Shown here piece after piece: positions 57,618 to 64,000 of a DNA stretch of 64,000 nucleotides. Positions within the stretch are counted from its first letter, which is position 1. Every line of letters begins with the position of its first letter. Position numbers and translations under genes: made by a program. This DNA comes from Chrysoperla carnea (Eukaryota > Arthropoda > Insecta > Neuroptera > Chrysopidae), in the NCBI RefSeq assembly GCF_905475395.1, contig NC_058342.1, positions 35,732,140 through 35,796,139 on the forward strand, written 5' to 3'. A model generated the notes under the pieces. The model saw only the letters and a program-made list of their open reading frames with translations, did no database searches and was not told the origin of the DNA.

Positions 57618-58121
57618 CTTCGAAAAAAAATTCTTTTACAACACTTCACTTATCAAAAAAAAAAAGGTTCACTTTTTAAGTTTTATAAGAATTTCGAACA
57701 CATTTTGAGGGTGAACTGTCACTCGACTGTTTATTGTCAACAATGCACGTAGCACATTTATATTTGCACGTATTTAAAAAGTGTGTTAACTGTTTGTTAA
57801 AATAGGCCACTTTTGTACTGTGTGTTGTAGTAAAGTTGATCACAACACTGTGTAAACTGTAATTGTAATAACTGTGTGTTGTGTTTAACTTTGAGTCCGA
57901 TTCAGATTCAGACGTGAATGTCTAAGTAATGCAAGTTCTACACTAGATGTAGATATATTTGTTGCGGAGCAGTGAGCACTATATGTAATAGTTGTTTTTA
58001 GTTGTTACTAGATTGAATGTTTTCAACAGAATGAAGTATTATTGTGATGCCATGCTGGTACACATTTGTTTGTATTTCTGTTCAGTCACATGGCTTTAGT
58101 CTGTCTTTGTTGTTTGTATAC

Positions 58122-58165
58122 GATATGTTGTATGTTGTATATGTTGTATATGTTGTATGTTATGT
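58122..58165 (+). repeat. Short tandem repeat of TGTTGTAT
   Basis: Imperfect repeats ATGTTGTATGTTGTATATGT over about 45 bp. It lies about 0.5 kb upstream (minus sense) of the candidate vri exon at 57431-57617. Confidence 0.7.
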
Positions 58166-58344
58166 GTATTTTGTTGTCCAACCTTGGCGCGCGCGATATA
58201 TCTATATAATAATATTATGCTAAGAGAAAATGGGAATCCACGTCTGATTCTTTTTTTCTTTTTTAAATAATTTCAAACTATTCTTTTTGCGGTGTGAGAA
58301 TAGATCAGAAAGTATACGGCTCGCGAAACAGGAAGAAAGTACAT

Positions 58345-58385
58345 TTTTATTTCGACTACCAAGTAGTGATCATCAGTATGAATTG
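58345..58385 (-). ncRNA. Hammerhead-ribozyme-like core (copy 2)
   Basis: The minus strand has CTGATGA (58376-58370), then TCACTACTTGGTAGTC folding as ACTAC/GTAGT, then GAAA (58353-58350). It closely matches copy 1 at 25550-25612. The flanking stem III sequence differs (AT-rich, not ACGT), so this copy is more likely dead. Interpreted as a Penelope-like element fragment. Confidence 0.4.
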
Positions 58386-58479
58386 GCTGCCGCCAAATTA
58401 GCAACGAGTAACATACACAATTTTTATGGACCTAGAATAAAGAAATCGATTCCTCTAGGTGAATATGTGAAGGTTTGCG

Positions 58480-58990
58480 AATCGAAAGTCTTCGCCTTGC
58501 TGGCAGGTGTCCATATCAGCATCTTCTCAGATATTCAAGCCGCTCTTCGGGCCCTTGAAGCTTCAAGATTCCAATCAAGGATACTCTATGAATGCTTCGA
58601 GGATTTGAATCACCTGGACAGAACAGCACAGTCAGGTTGATTTGGTTTCTGGGTCACTCTGGCCTTAATGGGAATGAAGCAGCAGACTCGTTGGCACGAG
58701 AGGAGTCGTTTCAAACGCCTCTCTTACCTGAACCTGTCATTCCCATAACGAGATGCTCTGTAATTTACCGAACCAAAAAATGGCTACGGCAAGCCCATCT
58801 TGATTACTGGGACTTTGCGCAGGGCATGCTACAGGTCACACTGTGTATAACCACAGCTAGGTCATTCTTACTAGAGCACAGTTGAAAAGGGAGGTGGGAT
58901 TCTTGACAGGACACTGTCGTTTGAACTGTCACCTTCATAAAATGGGGATGTGTCAGGCCGATCTTTTGGAGAAAATGGACAGCATATTAT
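58480..58990 (+). pseudogene. R1/jockey-like LINE RNase H and C-terminal fragment
   Basis: The plus strand reads ISIFSDIQAALRALEASRFQ and SRILYECFEDLNHL, then, after a shift, VRLIWFLGHSGLNGNEAADS and LAREESFQTP, then a TGHCRLNCHLHKMGM-like tail. These are the RNase H motifs of a LINE ORF2 followed by its terminal region. Two frames are needed, so it is dead, but it is the best preserved of the copies in this window. Confidence 0.85.
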
Positions 58991-59004
58991 TTTCCTAATT
59001 TGGG

Positions 59005-59125
59005 TCGGGTAAACGGTAATGCTTGCGAAACAATGTTTCAAACAAAAGTTGTTTATTTTTTATAAAGGAACATTTTTTATCTTTAAACTGTTGTTCTATC
59101 TCGAAACGATTTACAAGATACAAAA
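59005..59125 (-). mobile_element. Family A repeat fragment
   Basis: Contains ATGTTTCAAACAAAAGTTGT, TTATTTTTTATAAAGGAACA and CGATTTACAAGATA, the middle part of family A in reverse. Family B sequence follows directly, so this is a composite junction. Confidence 0.6.
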
Positions 59126-59129
59126 TCGA

Positions 59130-59345
59130 TTTAGCTCGGTTTCAATTTTAGACAATGTTTTTTCCGTGTTTTCAGGAAAAACTGAAACATTAACTGCAAA
59201 GTATGACTCTTCCTGACATCTATTGACGACGAAATAAAGTACATGACCGGCACATTCAAATTGATATTCGTGTAGAGACATTTTAAATGATTCTTATATT
59301 AGTGATAAAATTTGGGTCTTTTTAACTCAAAAACTACCGAGTAAA
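59130..59345 (+). repeat. Dispersed repeat family B, copy 3
   Basis: GTTTTCAGGAAAAACTGAAA, CATTAACTGCAAAGTATGAC, CTTCCTGACATCTATTGACG and CGAAATAAAGTACATGACCG match 43240-43340 closely. Confidence 0.75.
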
Positions 59346-59859
59346 GCTTGCTCATTCAAGTAGTAAAAATTTTATTTATCAGTGACTTTGACTTTTGAAA
59401 AATTTGAAACGCAATGGGTTGTTTTTTAGCTAAGGACCATATTGCTTTTTTATAAAAGATTGTTGTTGTTGAATGATTATGATTATGATTATAGATATAG
59501 ACCCCATTTTATTTGAATGGCATGGCATAGCAGTGTTATTGTTAATGTGGTGGGATTCATAATAATATTAGCTATTATCTAGTCTGCATTGCTATACCTA
59601 ATGAATGCTACAAGCAGCTCTAGCAGTTAATGTTAATGTTAATGCTAATATTATATGATATAGTTATGGTGGTAGTGGGGGTTATTTTTTTACTTAATGT
59701 CATGATTTGTAATCATTATTAAATGCCTTATATCACATAAACATATTATTTTGTTGTTTTGAGCGCAGGGAGCTTTCCATTATTGAAAGTTTTTCATATT
59801 ATAATCATCATAATATAATACATACTAAGTTTGTTCTTTTTGAATGGTAGTAAATTTTG

Positions 59860-60975
59860 GCTCCAAATTATCATATATATAGTGTTTTATCGAAATCGGA
59901 AACAAAATTTGCTCTCATTTTTTTCTGATTTTCTTAAGGAGTGCTCCTTCAAAAAAATCGAAAATTTTTTAATGTTCCGGAATTCAAACTCATTTTATAA
60001 GGTAATTTTGATCCAAAAAATTCAAAAATCGAGTTGATTTGACGATTGGGCTGGTAGATTTTGAAAAAAACGAGTCTTTGGATCGATTTTTGGCGATATC
60101 TCAAAAATTATCCGTCCAATCGTTAAATGCACCCGATTTTTGAATTTTTCGGGTCAATTATACCTTAGAAACTGTGTTTCATCAAATTCCGAAACAACAA
60201 AATTTTTTCGATTTTTTGGAATTTTTTGAAGGGGTACCCCTTGAAAAAAATCGAAAAAATCGAAAAATTTTTTCTGTTTCGGAATTCGATAAAACTCAGT
60301 TTATAAGGGTATTTTGACCCAAAAAATTCAAAAATCGGGTTCATTTAACGATTGAGCTAGTAGAAGTTTGAAAAAAACGAGTTTTTGGATCGATTTTTGT
60401 CGATATCTCAAAAATTAGCCATCCAATCGTTAAATGCACCCGATTTTTGAATTTTTTGGGTCAATTATACCTTATAAACTGTGTTTCATCAAATTCCGAA
60501 GCAACAAAATTTTTTCGATTTTTTGGAATTTTTTGAAGGGGTACCCCTTGAAAAAAATAAAAAAAATCGAAAAATTTTTTCTGTTTCGGAATTCGATAAA
60601 ACTCAGTTTATAAGGGTATTTTGACCCAAAAAATTTAAAAATCGAGTTCATTTAACGATTGAGCTAGTAGAAGTTTGAAAAAAACGAGTTTTTGGATCGA
60701 TTTTTGGCGATATCTCAAAAATTATTCGTCCAATCGTTAAATGCACCCGATTTTTGAATTTTTTGGGTCAATTAGGCCTTATAAACTGTGTTTCATCAAA
60801 TTCCGAAGCAACAAAATTTTTTCGATTTTTTGGAATTTTTTGAAGGGGTACCCCTTGAAAAAAATCGAAAAAATTAAAAAAATTTTGCTGTTTCGGAATT
60901 CGATCAAACTCAGTTTATAAGGGTATTTTGACCCAAAAAATTCAAAAATCCTATTCATTTAACGATTAAATGAAT
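59860..60975. repeat. Palindromic ~306-bp satellite, array D
   Basis: About three and a half monomers; AAGGGGTACCCCTT centres start at 60229, 60536 and 60843, exactly 307 bp apart. Half-units are inverted as in arrays A-C. Variants with ATTGAGCTAGTAGAAGTTTG are shared with array B, which points to exchange or common origin between loci 45 kb apart. Confidence 0.92.
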
Positions 60976-61613
60976 AAAATTTGAGATATCGCTTGAAATC
61001 CTCCTGAAAAATCAATATTTCACAACGTTTTGTCCTGGAATTTCCTGGAATCGTTAGATAGAGTTACTTAGAAAATATTACCATTATAAAAAGGATTTAA
61101 AAAAACTAAAAATGATGGTGAATAAACAAACAAACTTACGAAATTTTATCTTTCGGACAGGAATTGCAAATCGGATATTAAAAACAATTTTTTATGTTTT
61201 ATTATATTTGGGAAAAGTTTATTGATTCGAATAGAACAAACTTGATAGTGATACTGATATAGTGTACACTAACAATATACAGAATATGCACAAAGTTGAC
61301 GTTACACTGTTACACTATTATAGAGTTGACTTGTTAAGTCGGCTATGTCCCATAAGTGCGTTAGTGCGAATCTACTTTTACTAACTTTATAAAAATATTA
61401 TCTAAAAAAAAAAAATTAAAACATAATAACACATTAACTTGCAATAAATACACTTTTTGGATCATCAATTTAAATTTAAATTTAATATTCTTTATTATTC
61501 ATCTCACTAAACTTGACAAAAAATTAAAAAATTCACTGAAACTAAATTGTGTCACTGTACCTACAACATACACTAGTACAGTGTCATTCATTTATTTATC
61601 TTATTTTAATTTA

Positions 61614-61760
61614 GTTACAAGTGAAATTTACAAAACTAAAAACACCCCCGAGAAATTTTCGAGTACGGAATCCTGAACTCGTACTTGAAACGTATCTAAG
61701 AGCATTCTCAACTAACTTATCTTTTTGCTTAGAGTCTTCTCCAAATTGAACCGATTTTAA
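61614..61760 (+). repeat. Truncated relative of the 23,440 repeat, interrupted by a SINE
   Basis: ACAAGTGAAATTTACAAAA, GAGTACGGAATCCTGAACTC and CCAAATTGAACCGATTTTAA align with 23440-23690. It then stops where the SINE tail (AATAATAATAAT) begins. Confidence 0.65.
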
Positions 61761-61764
61761 TAAT

Positions 61765-62020
61765 AATAATGGGGTTTAACCTCCGTTTCTCTGACATATA
61801 CGCCTATAACAGAGGCCATCCACATCATTATTTGTTAATCTTTATTTATTTCATTACAAACATATTTACAATTACATTTTGATGTGGGTGGAGTTGGTTA
61901 CTTTGTTCTTATCCAAGCGACGACAATGTGAACAATTCTACACTCCCATTAATTATAAATTGTTCACACTGCCGCTGCCTGGATTCGAACCCGCAATCTA
62001 AGTCTAAATGGACAAACAGA
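61765..62020 (-). mobile_element. tRNA-derived SINE, minus orientation, 5'-truncated
   Basis: The reverse complement of the SINE at 36980: tail, AATAATGATGTGG, CTTATCCAAGCGACGAC on the plus strand, and the B-box region (GGATTCGAACCCGCAATC). The A box and tRNA head are missing, and sequence of the adjacent LINE relic follows at about 62030. This copy keeps the region with CGGAGGTTAAACCCC also seen in the 37-kb copy. Confidence 0.85.
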
Positions 62021-62039
62021 CGTACTTAAGAGGGAAAAA

Positions 62040-62485
62040 CGTACTTGTGGTACTACAAGACAGATATGGTCTGGTACAATCGCAGGCGTTTCGAAGTTCT
62101 TACATCACTTCCAAGGGCCTCTGTTCGCAAAGTTGTTGCGACTATCACAGGACACTGGCTGGGTGGCAAGTATGCTGAACGCTTAGGCCTGGCAGTGTAT
62201 CACGACTACTGCAGGAGCTGTCACAGGAGGAGACAATGTCTCATCTTCTCTGTCACTGCCCAGCTCTTGTCATGAGGAGATGTACTTACTTGAGCCAGCC
62301 TCTCTTTGACAACTTCTTCAACCTAAAGTCAGTCGACGTCAAAGCCCTACTGCTGTCCTTAAACAGCTCCAAATGATTCATGGAGTGGTGGCCAGGGATG
62401 GGCCAACCCTTTTACGGTATCACAACGGACCCTATGGTCTAAGTGTGTCCAACCCCAGAACAGGCACTCTAACCTGACCTAACCT
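62040..62485 (+). mobile_element. LINE ORF2 C-terminus and 3' end
   Basis: One frame gives VVATITGHWLGGKYAERLGL followed by a CRSCHRRR-like piece; after a single shift the next reads QEETMSHLLCHCPALVMRRC and then FNLKSVDVKALLLSLNSSK to a stop. The 3' untranslated part has GGGATGGGCCAACCC, ATCACAACGGACCCTATGG and ends in CTAACCTGACCTAACCTAACC-like repeats. It is related to 3640-3850 and 13735-13870. Confidence 0.8.
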
Positions 62486-63129
62486 AACCATGGTTCCGTA
62501 TTCTTCCTCGAACGGAATCGAATATTTGTAATAATAAATCGAGTGTACAAAATGCCAATTACAAAATAAAGTGAATAGAATTCTTACAACTTAATAGCAT
62601 ATTACAAATTATTGTTAGGAGAATAAAATTGCATTTTTTTTGTTTTGAGTAATAAACTTAAGTGAAATTTCTTCGTTCTTTATAAAAATGAAGAAAAGTA
62701 AATTAGAAGAAGATAAATACCACGATAAACCGATCAAAGTGAGAGAGATATATATTACAAAAAAAAAAAAAATTCTACATAAGATTTCGCGTGGTATCTG
62801 GTATGAAGGTATTCACTATGTAAGTGTTTAGCGTTGTAAAGTGGGTCAAATTAAAATAATAATTTCTACAAAATTGTATAAAAAAAAAAGATTGTTTTTA
62901 AAGAAAGTTGATAGATATTATTAGAATTGTTGTTATTATTATTAATATTACGATATGTTCTTGTAAATCATTTGAATTTGTTCATTAATGCAAATGAATG
63001 TGCAACTATTACCTCAAATATTTGAATAGAGAAGATCAGTGATTTTGCATGTACGCAAGTCCAGATGTAGGGCAGATCGAAACATTTCCGAAACGAAAAT
63101 CAATTATTTTGTTCTTTTATGAGATTTAT

Positions 63130-63404
63130 GAGAGCCTAAATGGCCGAGCGGTCTAAGGCGTTGGTCTTTGCCTGTTTGTCCATTAACACTTAGGTTGCGG
63201 GTTCGAATCCAGGCAGCGGCAGGGTGAACAATTTATAATTAATGGGAGTCCAGAATTGATCACATTGTCGTCGCTTGGATAAGAACGATGTAACCGAATC
63301 CAGCCACATCAAAATGTAATTGTAAAATATGTATTGTAATTAAATAAATAAAGATTAACAAATAATGATGTGGGTGGCCTCTTTTATTTAATAATAATAA
63401 ATCC

Positions 63405-63435
<31 letters not shown>

Positions 63436-63440
63436 TTATG
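63130..63440 (+). mobile_element. tRNA-derived SINE, copy with intact A and B boxes
   Basis: A box TGGCCGAGCGG and B box GGTTCGAATCC (the standard TTCGAATCC form). The body is as in the 37-kb copy, ending in AATAAAGATTAACAAATAAT, GATGTGGGTGG and a long ATT tail. A short direct repeat TTTATGA flanks it. The more canonical B box suggests a younger or less mutated copy. Confidence 0.88.
63403..63435. repeat. (ATT)n tail of SINE
   Basis: About ten ATT units at the 3' end of the SINE; the same trinucleotide tail is found on the other two copies. Confidence 0.85.
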
Positions 63441-64000
63441 AGCTTTGTAGTGATGTCATATTTTTTTCGAATGAATGTACGGTTTCGAATTAAAAAACTG
63501 ATAATATTTATGACTTCGCGCAACTCAGCTTATACAAATCACAATCACGGTAGACCATGTTAATCTAGTATGGCTAATAGTAATAAGTTCGCGCAACTCA
63601 GCTAATAAAATTCTTAAATATTTTCCTTGCGAGGTAGTAGATAGAAAAATTTCCAAGTTCGTAGATCTACCTAAAAGTTAGAATCGAGTTGGTAGCACTG
63701 GTCGGTGACTTGGTGATTGTAAATGATTATTTTTAGAATTGAAGGTATTTTAGAAATGCAATCGAATTGATAAGTTCTCAGTTTCATTAAAAAAAAAAAA
63801 TAATTAAAAATATCTAAGACAATCATTTTCCGAATACAATAAAAATATATTTTGTCAATATTTATAACTTTTAATATATTCAATTTTAAAGAAAATTATT
63901 CTTATCGGAAAACGTGTAACATATAAAACTTACACGTGACTCAATAAAATTCAACACTCAAAATTAATTACAACATTTTTGAGTTTACTTCATTTTAATT
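63441..64000. other. Right edge, no gene seen
   Basis: AT-rich. TTCGCGCAACTCAGCT occurs twice in direct orientation (about 63514 and 63588), which could flank a small insertion. The open frame at 63671-63883 is low-complexity and not credible. One CACGTG lies at 63933. Confidence 0.5.

Noticed and set aside
62465-62490. Telomeric repeat tract
   Set aside because: Only about two CCTAA-like units, located exactly at a LINE 3' end, so not an interstitial telomere.

Overview
The window is AT-rich, intron-rich animal DNA, most probably from an insect. The reasons are a vrille-type bZIP gene, an insect-like secreted histidine acid phosphatase, decayed LINE, mariner and Penelope-like remains, a tRNA-derived SINE and many short inverted-repeat elements. 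I cannot name the order or species. There is no operon structure; the genes are spliced and read from both strands.

Layout. Positions 1-1564 (minus): the first five coding exons of a histidine acid phosphatase, running off the left edge. Positions 5234-7674 (plus): a complete four-exon REXO4-like 3'-5' exonuclease (425 aa). Positions 12128-26417 (minus): a complete 16-exon C2CD5 (CDP138) orthologue (1083 aa), rebuilt exon by exon with matching phases, including one GC-AG intron. Positions 32754-34069 (minus): the large coding exon of vrille. A phase-compatible upstream exon at 57431-57617 suggests a first intron of about 23 kb. The acid phosphatase and REXO4 genes are divergent; REXO4 and C2CD5 are convergent.

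The introns and intergenic DNA are a mosaic of repeats: four arrays of a self-palindromic repeat of about 306 bp with a KpnI palindrome at one dyad; about ten copies of a roughly 550-bp dispersed family; three SINE copies, one with a clear 17-bp target-site duplication; several foldback elements; and LINE 3' ends. The most striking is a 598-bp inverted-repeat element about 0.5 kb upstream of the C2CD5 start. It holds six TTACGTAA, four TGACGTCA and three TGACTCA sites, the class of sites bound by bZIP proteins such as vrille. Hammerhead-ribozyme-like cores occur twice, one of them in sense orientation in a C2CD5 intron.

The four genes have no evident common pathway: lysosomal or secreted phosphatase, nucleolar RNA processing, membrane traffic, and a clock or developmental transcription factor. 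Exon joins were made by eye from splice signals, reading frame and remembered family sequence. No search or alignment was run.
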